Assembly: GCF_041080675.1 (NCBI RefSeq)
Contig: NZ_CP163520.1
Coordinates: 5,828,001-5,892,000 of the forward strand
Direction of reading: 5' to 3'
Length of the DNA: 64,000 nucleotides
From: Streptomyces sp. cg36
GTDB taxonomy: Bacteria; Actinomycetota; Actinomycetes; Streptomycetales; Streptomycetaceae
Shown here: positions 27,783 through 37,855 of the stretch, piece after piece
Position numbering within the stretch: position 1 is the stretch's first letter
Layout: each line of letters begins with the position of its first letter
Notes under the pieces: model-generated
Databases searched by the model: none
Told to the model about the DNA's origin: nothing
The model's input: only the letters and a program-made list of their open reading frames with translations
Translations under genes and position numbers: made by a program

Positions 27783-27808
27783 CGCGCCCCTGAGCATTCA
27801 GGGGCGCG
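27783..27808. terminator. Hairpin terminator after the his operon
   Basis: A perfect 11-bp stem (27783-27793 with 27798-27808) with a 4-nt loop lies 12 nt after the hisF stop. Its right arm is also the beginning of a dispersed repeat (27799-27845). There is no T-run. It lies between the rightward hisF and the leftward TIGR03085 gene. Confidence 0.65.
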
Positions 27809-27845
27809 GGGAACTGCGCGACCAGCCACCCGCGGTCCGCGGACG
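27799..27845 (+). repeat. Dispersed GC-rich intergenic repeat, single copy
   Basis: Contains the core GGGGCGCGGGGAACTGCGCG followed by ACCAGCC and a CCGCGG-type arm, as in the copies at 17131-17622 and 37856-38107. The position is again intergenic, between the convergent hisF and the TIGR03085-like gene. Confidence 0.7.
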
Positions 27846-27904
27846 AAGCCACCAGGCGGCCCGCCGGGTGGGGAAGACCGGGGTCCCGGGCCGCGGCCCG
27901 GGAC

Positions 27905-28537
27905 CTACACCCCCAGCTTCGCCTCCAGCGCCCGCGCCGCCGCCGACTTCTCCCCCTCCACCTGCACATCGGCCGCCTCCTGCCGCCCGGAGGCGAACAG
28001 GGCGAGTTCACCGGGCTCACCGGTGACGGTGACCACCGGGGTGCCCCGCCGGGCGACCGCGGTCTGCCCGTCGGGCCGCCGCAGCACGAGCCCGACGGGG
28101 GAGCGGCGCCCCATCAGCCGCGCCATCTTCTCCAGCCGGGACCACAGCGCGTCGGCGAAGACCGGGTCCACCGGCCGGGCCGTCCAGTCGGCCTGGGCGC
28201 GCCGGACGTCCTCGCCGTGGACGTAGAACTCGACCGCGTTCGCCCCCTCGTCGATCTGCTTGAGGCTGTACGGGGAGAACTTCGAGGGCCCCGTACGGAA
28301 CAGCTGGACCAGTTCCTCGTACGGCTTCGCGGCGAACTCCGCCTGCACCCGGTCCAGGCGCGACTTCAGGGCGCCCACCAGTATTCCGCCCGCCGCGTCG
28401 AGGCGGCGCTCGCGGACCACCAGGTGCGCGGCGAGGTCGCGCGTGGTCCAGCCCTCGCACAGGGTCGGGGCCTCGGGGCCCGCCGCCTCCAACAGATCGG
28501 CGAGCAGCAGCCGTTCACGCTTGGCATGGGTCGACAT
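27905..28537 (-). CDS. TIGR03085-like protein, mycothiol-dependent maleylpyruvate isomerase fold
   Basis: A 210-residue protein of the actinobacterial DinB/MDMPI superfamily. The N-terminal four-helix part contains '[29 protein letters not shown]' type residues (16-45), including the His of the metal triad; '[16 protein letters not shown]' supplies the Glu-His pair. This matches the TIGR03085 subgroup of metal-binding proteins. The reaction is unknown; a mycothiol-dependent transferase or isomerase is the family expectation. It starts at ATG 28537, divergent from hisI, with 82 nt between the starts. Confidence 0.8.
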   Translation of the reverse strand: MSTHAKRERLLLADLLEAAGPEAPTLCEGWTTRDLAAHLVVRERRLDAAGGILVGALKSRLDRVQAEFAAKPYEELVQLFRTGPSKFSPYSLKQIDEGANAVEFYVHGEDVRRAQADWTARPVDPVFADALWSRLEKMARLMGRRSPVGLVLRRPDGQTAVARRGTPVVTVTGEPGELALFASGRQEAADVQVEGEKSAAARALEAKLGV

Positions 28538-28619
28538 GCGGGCCAGCGTACTCCCGGCGCCGCGTCCGACCGGTGGACGCGGCGCCCGGCGGCCCCTCGC
28601 GCCACGGCACAATGAGCCC

Positions 28620-28976
28620 ATGACCAGCACTCTCGATCCCGCCGTCGCCGCCCGCCTCAAGCGCAGCGCCGATGGTCTGGTCCCGGCCATCGCCCAGCAG
28701 TACGACACCGGCGAGGTGCTCATGCTCGGCTGGATGGACGACGAGGCCCTGCACCGCACCCTGACCACCGGACGCTGCACCTACTGGTCGCGCAGCCGGA
28801 ACGAGTACTGGGTGAAGGGGGACACTTCCGGTCATTTCCAGCACGTGAAGTCCGTCGCGCTGGACTGCGACGGGGACACGCTGCTGGTCAAGGTGGACCA
28901 GGTCGGCGCCGCCTGCCACACCGGTGATCGGACATGCTTCGACGCCGACGTCCTGCTGCCCGCCCCGGCTCAGTAG
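28620..28976 (+). CDS. hisI: Phosphoribosyl-AMP cyclohydrolase
   Basis: The 118-residue monofunctional enzyme opens the adenine ring of PR-AMP in step three of histidine synthesis. Zinc and magnesium ligands are visible in '[15 protein letters not shown]' and '[12 protein letters not shown]' (Cys-x-His and Cys), and '[20 protein letters not shown]' is the family block. The fused HisE domain of enterobacteria is absent. It lies apart from the main his operon and 9 nt before trpE, so the two are probably co-transcribed, linking histidine and tryptophan synthesis. Confidence 0.95.
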   Translation: MTSTLDPAVAARLKRSADGLVPAIAQQYDTGEVLMLGWMDDEALHRTLTTGRCTYWSRSRNEYWVKGDTSGHFQHVKSVALDCDGDTLLVKVDQVGAACHTGDRTCFDADVLLPAPAQ

Positions 28977-28985
28977 GGTCACGTC

Positions 28986-30470
28986 ATGGATCTCGAAACC
29001 TTCCGCAAGCTCGCGGTGGACCGCCGCGTCATCCCGGTCAGCCGCCGCCTCCTCGCGGACGGCGACACCCCGGTGGGGCTCTACCGCAAGCTCGCCGCCG
29101 AGCGCCCGGGCACCTTCCTGCTGGAGTCGGCCGAGAACGGCCGGTCCTGGTCGCGCTACTCGTTCGTGGGCGTGCGCTCCGCCGCCACGCTGACCACCCG
29201 CGACGGCGAGGCCCACTGGCTGGGCACCCCGCCGGTGGGCGTCCCCACTTCGGGTGATCCGCTGACCGCCCTGCGCACGACGGTCGAGGCCCTCCACACC
29301 CCGCGCGACCTGTCGTCCGGGATGCCCCCGTTCACCGGCGGCATGGTCGGCTACCTCGGCTACGACATCGTGCGCCGCCTGGAGCGGATCGGCGAGCACG
29401 GCGACGACGACCTGAAGCTGCCCGAGCTCACCATGCTGCTCACCTCCGACCTCGCGGTGCTGGACCACCGGGACAACTCGGTGCTGCTGATCGCCAACGC
29501 GATCAACCACAACGACCTGGACACCGGGGTCGACGAGGCGTACGAGGACGCGGTGGCCCGGCTGGACGCCATGGAGGCGGACCTCGCCGAGCCGGTGGAG
29601 TACGCGCCGGTCGCCCTGCCGCCGTCCGAGCTGCCCCCGTACACGGCGCTGTGGGGCGGCAAGGCGTACCAGGACGCCGTGGAGGACGTGAAGGAGCGCA
29701 TCCGGGCGGGCGAGGCGTTCCAGGTGGTGCCCTCGCAGCGGTTCGAGACGCCGTGCGCGGCGAGCGCGCTCGACGTCTACCGGGTGCTGCGGGCCACCAA
29801 CCCCTCCCCGTACATGTACCTGTTCCGGTTCGACGGCTTCGACGTGGTGGGCTCCAGCCCCGAGGCGCTGGTCAAGGTCGAGGACGGGCGGGCCATGGTG
29901 CACCCGATCGCCGGGACCCGGCACCGGGGCGCCACCCCGCAGGAGGACAACGACCTCGCCGAGGAGCTGCTCGCCGACCCCAAGGAGCGGGCCGAGCACC
30001 TGATGCTCGTCGACCTGGGCCGCAACGACCTGGGCCGGGTGTGCGAACCGGGCTCGGTCGAGGTCGTCGACTTCATGTCGATCGAGCGGTACTCGCACGT
30101 GATGCACATCGTCTCGACGGTGACCGGCCGGGTGGCCCCGGGCCGTACCGCCTTCGACGTGCTCACCGCCTGCTTCCCGGCGGGCACCCTCTCCGGTGCG
30201 CCCAAGCCGCGCGCGATGCAGATCATCGAGGAGCTGGAGCCCAGCCGCCGCGGGCTCTACGGCGGCTGCGTCGGCTATCTCGACTTCGCCGGGGACTCCG
30301 ACACCGCGATCGCCATCCGTACCGCCCTGCTGCGCGACGGAACGGCCTACGTGCAGGCCGGGGCCGGTGTGGTGGCGGACTCCGACCCGGTGGCGGAGGA
30401 CAACGAGTGCCGCAACAAGGCGGCGGCGGTGCTCCGCGCCGTCCACACGGCGAACCGGCTCAACGGCTAG
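28986..30470 (+). CDS. trpE: Anthranilate synthase component I
   Basis: A 494-residue chorismate-using enzyme that makes anthranilate with a TrpG glutaminase, which is not in this window. '[13 protein letters not shown]' (Ser48) is the LLES motif of the tryptophan feedback site. The catalytic core has '[12 protein letters not shown]', '[12 protein letters not shown]', '[12 protein letters not shown]' and '[17 protein letters not shown]', all in order. The 9-nt gap after hisI leaves no room for a leader peptide or attenuator directly upstream. A strong hairpin follows at 30476-30507. Confidence 0.96.
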   Translation: MDLETFRKLAVDRRVIPVSRRLLADGDTPVGLYRKLAAERPGTFLLESAENGRSWSRYSFVGVRSAATLTTRDGEAHWLGTPPVGVPTSGDPLTALRTTVEALHTPRDLSSGMPPFTGGMVGYLGYDIVRRLERIGEHGDDDLKLPELTMLLTSDLAVLDHRDNSVLLIANAINHNDLDTGVDEAYEDAVARLDAMEADLAEPVEYAPVALPPSELPPYTALWGGKAYQDAVEDVKERIRAGEAFQVVPSQRFETPCAASALDVYRVLRATNPSPYMYLFRFDGFDVVGSSPEALVKVEDGRAMVHPIAGTRHRGATPQEDNDLAEELLADPKERAEHLMLVDLGRNDLGRVCEPGSVEVVDFMSIERYSHVMHIVSTVTGRVAPGRTAFDVLTACFPAGTLSGAPKPRAMQIIEELEPSRRGLYGGCVGYLDFAGDSDTAIAIRTALLRDGTAYVQAGAGVVADSDPVAEDNECRNKAAAVLRAVHTANRLNG

Positions 30471-30475
30471 GGCGC

Positions 30476-30507
30476 CCCCGCGCCCCTGACGGCCCGGGGG
30501 CGCGGGG
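30476..30507. terminator. GC-rich hairpin after trpE
   Basis: A perfect 11-bp stem (30476-30486 with 30497-30507) and a 10-nt loop begin 5 nt after the trpE stop. Made only of G and C, without a T-run; likely an intrinsic terminator of the streptomycete type. Confidence 0.7.
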
Positions 30508-30595
30508 CCCTGTCACGTGCGGCTCCGCCGTGCGGGCGCGGACGGCCCGCGGACGGACTTCCCGCTGGTGCTTTCGCGCCATAACGCGGCCCCGG

Positions 30596-30626
30596 GTGAC
30601 AAGATCACCGCCGTGCAGGCGATAGT
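30596..30626 (+). promoter_or_regulatory. Candidate promoter of the TIGR02234 membrane protein
   Basis: GTGACA (30596-30601) and GATAGT (30621-30626) are separated by 19 nt and resemble -35 and -10 elements. The -10 ends 7 nt before GTG 30634, so the message would be leaderless or nearly so; no Shine-Dalgarno sequence is present. Confidence 0.35.
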
Positions 30627-30633
30627 TGGGTAC

Positions 30634-31275
30634 GTGAGTGCTGTTCCCGTACCCCAGTCGCGTGCCGAATCCGCGCCGCCCGTCCGCGGCGGCGGCCGTC
30701 GTTCCCTCGCCGCCGCCCTGCTCCTCGGAGCCGCCGGAGCCGCCGTCGTCCTGCTCGCCTCCGGGCAGACCTGGGGCGAGGGCCACGCCGCCGTCGGCGG
30801 CGGCAGTGTCCCGCTCCGCGCCACCGGGCAGAACGTCACGGGCGTGCCCGCCGCCCTCGCGATAGTCGGGCTCGCCGCCCTGGTGGCCGTCTTCGCGGTC
30901 CGCCGGGCCGGCCGGTTCCTGGTCTCCGGGCTGCTCGCGCTGAGCGGCGCCGGGGCCGCGTTCGCCGCCTTCCTCGGCGCCGACGACAGCTCGGCCCTGG
31001 ACGAGAAGGCGGCCCGCACCAGCGGCGACGCGGCGGCCTCCATCGCCGGGCTGACCCACACCGCCTGGCCCTACGTCACCTTCGCGGGCGGACTGCTCAT
31101 CCTGCTGGCCGGTCTCCTCGCGCTGCGGTTCGGCGCGGCCTGGCCCGCGATGGGCGGGCGCTACGAGCGCGACGGCAGCCCCCGGCCGCGCAAGGCCCGC
31201 CCGGCCAAGGACCCGGACCGGCCCGAGGAGCTGTGGAAGGCGCTGGACCGCGGCGAGGACCCGACCGGGGTGTGA
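30634..31275 (+). CDS. Trp-region membrane protein, TIGR02234 type
   Basis: A 213-residue membrane protein whose location between trpE and trpC matches the TIGR02234 family ('Trp region conserved hypothetical membrane protein') of actinobacteria. Four hydrophobic segments (about residues 24-42, 68-88, 94-116 and 145-168) are followed by a charged tail ending 'LWKALDRGEDPTGV'. Its function is unknown; conserved proximity to trp genes suggests a link to tryptophan or chorismate metabolism. GTG 30634 is chosen over GTG 30613 because of the promoter-like spacing. Confidence 0.8.
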   Translation: MSAVPVPQSRAESAPPVRGGGRRSLAAALLLGAAGAAVVLLASGQTWGEGHAAVGGGSVPLRATGQNVTGVPAALAIVGLAALVAVFAVRRAGRFLVSGLLALSGAGAAFAAFLGADDSSALDEKAARTSGDAAASIAGLTHTAWPYVTFAGGLLILLAGLLALRFGAAWPAMGGRYERDGSPRPRKARPAKDPDRPEELWKALDRGEDPTGV

Positions 31276-31401
31276 GCCGCCCCACGGGCCCCGGGCTCGG
31301 GGCACCCGGAGCGGTGCGCGACAATGGTGGGTGAACGGTCGGCGTCGAAGGACGTGACGGCCGTCTCCGCGACCCAGAGATTCACCAACGAGGAGCAACT
31401 C

Positions 31402-31674
31402 ATGGCGGGCAGCAGCGGCGGCCACGGACACACCCCGGCCGCCTGGACCGGTGTCATCATCGCCTTCATCGGCTTCTGTGTGGCGTCGGTGTTCATCGTC
31501 GCCGGGAACCCGGTCGGCTTCTGGGCCGGTACGGCGCTCACCCTGCTCGGCGCGGTCGTCGGCGGCGTCATGAAGATGGCGGGCCTGGGCACCCCCAAGG
31601 AGACCGCCGAGATGGCGAAGGCCCGCGAGGAGGCCGGGGCCAAGTCCCGCGCCCGGCTCGCCGAGGCCCGCTGA
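31402..31674 (+). CDS. HGxxPAAW family small membrane protein
   Basis: A 90-residue protein containing 'GGHGHTPAAWTGV', the motif that names the HGxxPAAW family. Two membrane helices (about residues 15-33 and 40-58) precede a charged, helical tail ('KETAEMAKAREEAGAKSRARL'). Function unknown; it is regularly found by the trp genes in actinomycetes. ATG 31402 has GAGGAG about 8 nt upstream. A strong terminator follows at 31704-31737. Confidence 0.85.
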   Translation: MAGSSGGHGHTPAAWTGVIIAFIGFCVASVFIVAGNPVGFWAGTALTLLGAVVGGVMKMAGLGTPKETAEMAKAREEAGAKSRARLAEAR

Positions 31675-31703
31675 CCCGGCGCCGTACGCATCCGTACGCG
31701 AGC

Positions 31704-31737
31704 AAGAGGCGCGGCCCCCGTCCGGGGCGCGCCTCTT
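31704..31737. terminator. Hairpin terminator with C/G-rich inner stem
   Basis: Stem AAGAGGCGCG (31704-31713) pairs perfectly with 31728-31737, and the loop can pair further (CCCC/GGGG). It lies 30 nt after the HGxxPAAW gene and is followed by CTCC. Confidence 0.8.
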
Positions 31738-31799
31738 CTCCGTACCCCCGTCCGCGCCGCTCGCGTGCGCCCCTGCGGGTGAACGGGGAGAATCACCGC

Positions 31800-32240
31800 G
31801 TGGACGCCACCCCGACCCCGATTCAGGCCCCCGCACCGGCCCCCGGTGCGGCGCGCCGGCTGATCGTGCCGCTGGGCACCCTCGGCGCGGTCGCCGCCGC
31901 CTTCGCGTACGTGGGCGCCGTCGACCCCAACCAGCCCGGCCACTACCCCGTCTGCCCGCTGCTGCGGTTCACCGGGGTCTACTGCCCGGGGTGCGGCGGG
32001 CTGCGCAGCGCCCATGACGTCATCACCGGCCAGTTCGGCGCGGCGCTCGGCGCCAACGCGCTGGCGGTGGCCGGATACGCGCTCTTCGCCGTGGTCTGGG
32101 CGGTCTGGGCCGTCCGCGCCGCGCGCGGGCTGCCGTTCCGTGTCGACCTCAAGGACGCCCACTGGTGGGGCGTCGGAGCGGTCCTGCTGATCTTCACAGT
32201 TGTCCGGAATCTGCCGTTCGGTTCTGTGCTCGCGCCGTGA
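31800..32240 (+). CDS. DUF2752 family membrane protein
   Basis: A 146-residue membrane protein with the DUF2752 hallmark '[19 protein letters not shown]' (a CPxCG motif next to the first membrane helix). An earlier 'YPVCPLL' adds another Cys. Three hydrophobic segments are visible (about residues 21-40, 78-102 and 117-135). Function unknown; the paired cysteines might bind metal or undergo redox. GTG 31800 has GGGGAGA 8 nt upstream, preferred over ATG 31779. It lies 151 nt before trpC. Confidence 0.83.
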   Translation: MDATPTPIQAPAPAPGAARRLIVPLGTLGAVAAAFAYVGAVDPNQPGHYPVCPLLRFTGVYCPGCGGLRSAHDVITGQFGAALGANALAVAGYALFAVVWAVWAVRAARGLPFRVDLKDAHWWGVGAVLLIFTVVRNLPFGSVLAP

Positions 32241-32391
32241 CATTCCGTATATCTCCGCATGTCGCGGCTGTCCGCAGAGTGGGACGGACGTCAACCGGAT
32301 GCGAGCCCTTCGCTCCGGTGCGGATACCATCGTCATGGCTGATCCTGGCCGATCGTCAACGTCACCACCGTCCTGGAAGGGGGCCGCTCGC

Positions 32392-33201
32392 GTGAGTGTG
32401 CTCGACGAGATCATCGAGGGCGTCCGCGCCGATCTGGCGGAGCGGCAGGCGCGGGTCGGCCTCGACGAGCTCAAGGAGCGCGCCGCCAAGGCGCCCCAGG
32501 CTCGGGACGGCGTCGCGGCCCTGCGCGGCGAGGGCGTCAACGTGATCTGCGAGGTCAAGCGCTCCAGCCCCTCCAAGGGCGCGCTGGCGGCCATCGCCGA
32601 CCCCGCGGGCCTCGCCGCCGACTACGAGGCGGGCGGCGCCGCCGTCATCTCCGTGCTCACCGAGCAGCGGCGCTTCGGCGGCTCGCTGGCCGACCTGGAG
32701 GCCGTCCGCGCCAAGGTCGACATCCCGGTGCTGCGCAAGGACTTCATCGTCACCGCGTACCAGCTGTGGGAGGCCCGGGCGTACGGGGCCGACCTGGCCC
32801 TGCTGATCGTGGCCGCCCTGGAGCAGCCCGCCCTGGTCTCGCTGATCGAGCGGGCCGAGTCCATCGGGCTCACCCCGCTGGTCGAGGTGCACGACGAGGA
32901 CGAGGTCGAGCGGGCCGTCGACGCGGGCGCCCGGATCATCGGCGTCAACGCGCGCGACCTGAAGACCCTCAAGGTGGACCGCACCACCTTCGAGCGCGTC
33001 GCCCCCGAGATCCCCTCGCACATCGTGAAGATCGCCGAGTCGGGCGTGCGCGGCCCGCACGACCTGATCGCCTACGCCAACGCCGGCGCGGACGCCGTGC
33101 TCGTCGGCGAGTCCCTGGTCACCGGCAAGGACCCCCGGGCGGCCGTCGCCGACCTGGTGGCCGCCGGCGCCCACCCGGCCCTGCGGCACGGGCGGAACTG
33201 A
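32392..33201 (+). CDS. trpC: Indole-3-glycerol-phosphate synthase
   Basis: A 269-residue TIM-barrel that closes the indole ring of CdRP. Blocks '[15 protein letters not shown]', '[20 protein letters not shown]', '[16 protein letters not shown]', '[15 protein letters not shown]' and '[13 protein letters not shown]' carry the catalytic Lys and Glu residues. GTG 32392 follows a GGAAGGGGG Shine-Dalgarno. It begins the trpC-trpM-trpB-trpA group; trpD and trpG are not in the window. Confidence 0.95.
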   Translation: MSVLDEIIEGVRADLAERQARVGLDELKERAAKAPQARDGVAALRGEGVNVICEVKRSSPSKGALAAIADPAGLAADYEAGGAAVISVLTEQRRFGGSLADLEAVRAKVDIPVLRKDFIVTAYQLWEARAYGADLALLIVAALEQPALVSLIERAESIGLTPLVEVHDEDEVERAVDAGARIIGVNARDLKTLKVDRTTFERVAPEIPSHIVKIAESGVRGPHDLIAYANAGADAVLVGESLVTGKDPRAAVADLVAAGAHPALRHGRN

Positions 33202-33208
33202 CCCCGCC

Positions 33209-33391
33209 ATGCCGATCTCCGCACGCCTCGCCCCCGGCTGCCGCCCCCGCGGCTGCCGCGCTCCCGCGCGCCGGGTGCACGGGCGGCGCGTGCGCTATGT
33301 GATCGGCTCGGAGCCGGGCCAGGTCAACGGGATGCGATGGCGCGGCGCCCCCGGGCGCCGCCCGAGTCCGAGCACCCCGCCCCGCCCGTAG
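33209..33391 (+). CDS. trpM: Small protein TrpM, tryptophan synthesis modulator
   Basis: A 60-residue basic protein with two cysteines ('[16 protein letters not shown]') and the segment '[16 protein letters not shown]'. Its place between trpC and trpB and its sequence fit TrpM (formerly trpX, SCO2038) of S. coelicolor, a 63-residue protein reported to modulate tryptophan production and development. ATG 33209 lies 7 nt after the trpC stop, so it is co-transcribed. The last ~13 residues run into a dispersed repeat and are Pro/Ser-rich. Identification rests on recalled similarity and position. Confidence 0.75.
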   Translation: MPISARLAPGCRPRGCRAPARRVHGRRVRYVIGSEPGQVNGMRWRGAPGRRPSPSTPPRP

Positions 33392-33437
33392 GGGCGCGGG
33401 GAACCGCGCGACCGGCCGACGACGGCCGCGGTCGCGC
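33390..33437 (+). repeat. Dispersed GC-rich intergenic repeat, diverged copy
   Basis: Core GGGGCGCGGGGAACCGCGCG (one C for T change) followed by ACCGGCC and a self-complementary CCGCGGTCGCG arm. It sits between trpM and trpB inside the trp operon and touches the trpM stop. Confidence 0.65.
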
Positions 33438-33525
33438 ACGGAGCTCGCCGAAGCGGCGCCTGGGTGAACCCGTGACCACACGCAACCCAGGACCGGGGCC
33501 CATCGCGCCCCGGGGAGGTGTCCCC

Positions 33526-34769
<1,244 letters not shown>

Positions 34770-34773
<4 letters not shown>

Positions 34774-35585
34774 GCGGGAACGTGCGACTGCTGAGCGACA
34801 CCCTCGCCAAGGCGAAGGCCGAGGACCGGGCCGCGCTCATCGCCTATCTGCCGGCCGGGTTCCCGACCGTCGACGGCGGCATCCAGGCGGTCAGGGCCGT
34901 CTTCGACGGCGGCGCGGACGTGGTCGAGGTCGGCCTGCCGCACAGCGACCCGGTGCTGGACGGCCCCGTCATCCAGACCGCCGACGACATCGCCCTCAAG
35001 GGCGGCGTGAAGATCGCCGACGTGCTGCGCACGGTCCGCGAGGCGCACGCGGCGACCGGCAAGCCGGTGCTGGTGATGACGTACTGGAACCCCATCGACC
35101 GGTACGGCGTGGAGCGCTTCACCGCCGAGCTCGCCGAGGCGGGCGGCGCGGGCTGCATCCTGCCCGACCTGCCGGTCCAGGAGTCCGCGCTGTGGCGCGA
35201 GCACGCCGACAAGCACGGCCTGGGCACGGTCTTCGTGGTCGCGCCGAGCAGCCGGGACGAGCGCCTCGCGCAGATCACCGCGGTCGGCTCCGGCTTCGTG
35301 TACGCGGCGTCCCTGATGGGGGTCACCGGCACGCGCGCCTCGGTCGGCGCGCAGGCCGAGGACCTGGTGCGGCGCACCCGCGCCACCACCGAGCTGCCGG
35401 TCTGCGTCGGCCTCGGCGTCTCCAACGCCGAGCAGGCCCGTGAGGTCGCCGCGTTCTCGGACGGCGTGATCGTCGGCTCGGCCTTCGTCCAGCGCATGCT
35501 GGACGCGCCGGACCACGCGAGCGGCCTGGCCGCCGTGCGCACCCTCGCGGGTGAACTCGCGCGGGGCGTGCGCCGTACGCCGTAG
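34770..35585 (+). CDS. trpA: Tryptophan synthase alpha chain
   Basis: A 271-residue TIM-barrel that cleaves indole-glycerol phosphate to indole and GAP. The catalytic Glu is in '[16 protein letters not shown]' and the catalytic Asp in '[12 protein letters not shown]'; '[11 protein letters not shown]' and 'GVIVGSAFV' form the phosphate site. The start GTG overlaps the trpB stop. A gap of 132 nt with a strong hairpin separates it from the DsbA-like gene downstream. Confidence 0.96.
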
Positions 35586-35673
35586 GGGTGTAGGCCGTCC
35601 GTCGTAACGTTCCGTAACCTCCTGCGGGTGGGGGCGGTGGCGGATTCCGTTAGCTCATACGGGTGGTTCTGGG

Positions 35674-35703
35674 ACCGGGGAGGCACGAGGGTGCCTCCCC
35701 GGT
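35674..35703. promoter_or_regulatory. Perfect 13-bp hairpin preceded by two Trp codons
   Basis: Arms 35674-35686 and 35691-35703 pair perfectly around a 4-nt loop, 14 nt before GTG 35718. Just upstream (35664-35672), TGG TTC TGG is in frame with the downstream DsbA-like gene. This could be the trpA terminator, an attenuator-like element, or coding sequence if the gene starts upstream. Confidence 0.45.
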
Positions 35704-35717
35704 TCGTTGCTGCGGGT

Positions 35718-36761
35718 GTGAGCGAGAAGAACCAAGAAGGCAAACGAACGGCCCGCGAGCGACTGGCCCAGGAGCGTGAGCGGCAGCGGTCCCAGGACCG
35801 GCGCCGCCGCACGATGATCGTCGCGGGGGCGGTGGTGTGCGTCCTCGGGCTGGCCGCGGTGATCGGCGTGATCGCGGCCAACACCAAGAGCGGCGGCGGC
35901 AAGAAGAGCGCCTCGGGCCCGCTGCTGGCGCCCGCCGGCGCCGAGGGCAAGGACAACCTGGCCATCCCGGTGGGGGCGAGCGACGCGCCGTCCACGCTGA
36001 CGGTGTGGGAGGACTTCCGCTGTCCGGCCTGCGCCGCGTTCGAGAACGGCTTCCGTGCCACGGTCCACGAGCTGGAGGACCGCGGCCAGCTCCGCGTCCA
36101 GTACCACCTCGCCACCCTGATCGACCGCAACCTCGGCGGCAGCGGCTCGCTCCACGCGGCGAACGCGGCGGGCTGCGCGCAGGACGCGGGGAAGTTCTCC
36201 GAGTACCACGACGTGCTCTACAGCAACCAGCCGCAGGAGACGGACGACGCCTACGCGAAGAGCGCCAAGCTGATCGAGCTGGCCGGCAAGGTCCCCGGGC
36301 TCGACACGCCCGCGTTCCGCTCCTGCGTGGAGGAGGGCAGGCACAACAGCTGGGTCGCCAAGTCCAACGACGCCTTCCAGAACGGCGGCTTCAGCGGCAC
36401 CCCGACGGTCCAGCTCAACGGCGAGTCGGTGTTCCCGCAGAAGGGCAGCGAACAGATCAGCCCGGCGAACCTGAAGAAGTGGGTCGCCGAGGCCAACAAG
36501 GGCAAGCCCGCGGGCACCGTGAAGCCGTCCGCGCCGGGCGCGGCCACGCCGTCCGCCTCGGCCACGCCCGCCGCCTCGGGCGCGCCCGGCGCGGCCCCGG
36601 GGACCGGCAAGGGCGGCGCCGGCGCGGTGGCCGGGGACTCCAAGGCGGCGCACGGCGCGGGCGTGACCCACGCGCCGGGAGCCGCGCCCAAGAGGGTGCC
36701 GGGCCACGGCGGGGCGGGCGCCCCGGCCGGTGCGGGGGCTCCCGTCCAGGTGGCCCCGTAA
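35718..36761 (+). CDS. Membrane-anchored DsbA-like thioredoxin-fold protein
   Basis: The 347-residue product has a charged cytoplasmic start ('ARERLAQERERQRSQDRRRR'), one membrane helix (~33-54) and a DsbA-like domain with 'WEDFRCPACAAFENGF' (Cys-Pro-Ala-Cys) and cis-proline region 'FSGTPTVQLNGE'. The last ~85 residues are a low-complexity Pro/Ala/Gly tail after the catalytic domain. It probably forms disulfides in exported proteins. GTG 35718 has no clear ribosome binding site; an upstream in-frame GTG would include a Trp-rich stretch and the 35674-35703 hairpin. It is related to the 5551-6363 protein but has a different CxxC dipeptide. Confidence 0.85.
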   Translation: MSEKNQEGKRTARERLAQERERQRSQDRRRRTMIVAGAVVCVLGLAAVIGVIAANTKSGGGKKSASGPLLAPAGAEGKDNLAIPVGASDAPSTLTVWEDFRCPACAAFENGFRATVHELEDRGQLRVQYHLATLIDRNLGGSGSLHAANAAGCAQDAGKFSEYHDVLYSNQPQETDDAYAKSAKLIELAGKVPGLDTPAFRSCVEEGRHNSWVAKSNDAFQNGGFSGTPTVQLNGESVFPQKGSEQISPANLKKWVAEANKGKPAGTVKPSAPGAATPSASATPAASGAPGAAPGTGKGGAGAVAGDSKAAHGAGVTHAPGAAPKRVPGHGGAGAPAGAGAPVQVAP

Positions 36762-36790
36762 GCCGCTTCGCGGCGCTCGTTACCCATAAG

Positions 36791-36825
36791 TTGCCGGGCG
36801 GGTGGTCCGCCCGCTCGCCCGGCAA
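36791..36825. terminator. 10-bp hairpin between the DsbA-like gene and lgt
   Basis: TTGCCGGGCG (36791-36800) pairs with 36816-36825; the 15-nt loop contains a nested GCGGG/CCCGC stem. It could end the upstream transcript. TAGCGT at 36828-36833 just after it looks like a -10 element for lgt, starting 11 nt before ATG 36844. Confidence 0.45.
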
Positions 36826-36843
36826 GGTAGCGTCGACCCTGCC

Positions 36844-37830
36844 ATGAACCTCGCCTTCATTCCCAGCCCGTCGACCGGCGTGATCCACCTCGGACCGATC
36901 CCGCTGCGCGGCTACGCCTTCTGCATCATCATCGGTGTCTTCATCGCCGTCTGGTACGGCAACAAGCGCTGGATCGCCCGTGGCGGCAGAGCCGGCACGG
37001 TGGCCGACATCGCCGTCTGGGCGGTGCCCTTCGGCCTAGTCGGCGGCCGTCTCTACCACGTCATCACCGACTACCAGCTGTACTTCAGCGACGGTGAGGA
37101 CTGGGTCGACGCCTTCAAGATCTGGCAGGGCGGGCTCGGCATCTGGGGCGCGATCGCGTTCGGCGCGGTCGGCGCGTGGATCGGCTGCCGCCGCCGGGGC
37201 ATCCCGCTCCCGGCCTGGGCCGACGCCCTGGCCCCCGGCATCGCCTTCGCCCAGGCCGCAGGCCGCTGGGGCAACTGGTTCAACCAGGAGCTGTACGGCA
37301 AGCCCACCGATGTGCCGTGGGCGCTGAAGATCTCCGAGGGCACCAACCGGGTCGCGGGCACCTACCACCCGACGTTCCTCTACGAGTCCCTGTGGTGCAT
37401 CGGCGTCGGCTTCCTCGTCATCTGGGCCGACCGCCGCTTCAAGCTGGGCCACGGGCGGGCGTTCGCGCTGTACGTCGCGGCGTACTGCGTGGGGCGCGGC
37501 TGGATCGAGTACATGCGCGTGGACGAGGCCCACCATGTGCTGGGGCTGCGCCTCAACGACTGGACCGCGATCACGGTGTTCGTGCTCGCCGTGACGTACA
37601 TCGTGATTTCTTCGCGGGTGCGGCCGGGGCGGGAAGAGGTCGTGGAGCCGGAGGCGCCGTCCGGGGACGCGCAGTCGGAGGACGCGCCGTCCGCCGGGGA
37701 CGTGCCGTCTGCGGACGCGGCGTCTGTGGATGCGCCGTCCGTGGATGCGCCCGCCAAGGACGCCTCGGAGGGCGAGCCGGGGGCGGAGAAGTCGGTGCCG
37801 TCCGAGAACGGGTCGCCCAGCAAGGGCTGA
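36844..37830 (+). CDS. lgt: Prolipoprotein diacylglyceryl transferase
   Basis: The 328-residue membrane enzyme adds diacylglycerol to the lipobox cysteine of prolipoproteins. The Lgt signature 'AAGRWGNWFNQELYG' with the essential Arg/Asn/Glu is present, along with 'GGLGIWGAI', 'YHPTFLYESLW' and 'GRGWIEYMRVDEAHHV'; about seven membrane helices occupy residues 15-260. Residues ~265-328 form a repetitive acidic tail with units like 'DAPSVDAPS' (15-nt repeats), an addition typical of actinobacterial Lgt. ATG 36844 follows a TAGCGT -10-like element, so the 5' leader is very short. Confidence 0.95.
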   Translation: MNLAFIPSPSTGVIHLGPIPLRGYAFCIIIGVFIAVWYGNKRWIARGGRAGTVADIAVWAVPFGLVGGRLYHVITDYQLYFSDGEDWVDAFKIWQGGLGIWGAIAFGAVGAWIGCRRRGIPLPAWADALAPGIAFAQAAGRWGNWFNQELYGKPTDVPWALKISEGTNRVAGTYHPTFLYESLWCIGVGFLVIWADRRFKLGHGRAFALYVAAYCVGRGWIEYMRVDEAHHVLGLRLNDWTAITVFVLAVTYIVISSRVRPGREEVVEPEAPSGDAQSEDAPSAGDVPSADAASVDAPSVDAPAKDASEGEPGAEKSVPSENGSPSKG

Positions 37831-37855
37831 GGCGGGGCGGGCCCGACGCTCGCCC

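Noticed and set aside
28978..28985. Attenuator before trpE
   Set aside because: Only 9 nt lie between the hisI stop and the trpE start, too short for a leader peptide.
32318..32395. Short ORF upstream of trpC as a Trp leader peptide
   Set aside because: It contains a single Trp codon and no terminator hairpin follows; trpC has its own strong Shine-Dalgarno.
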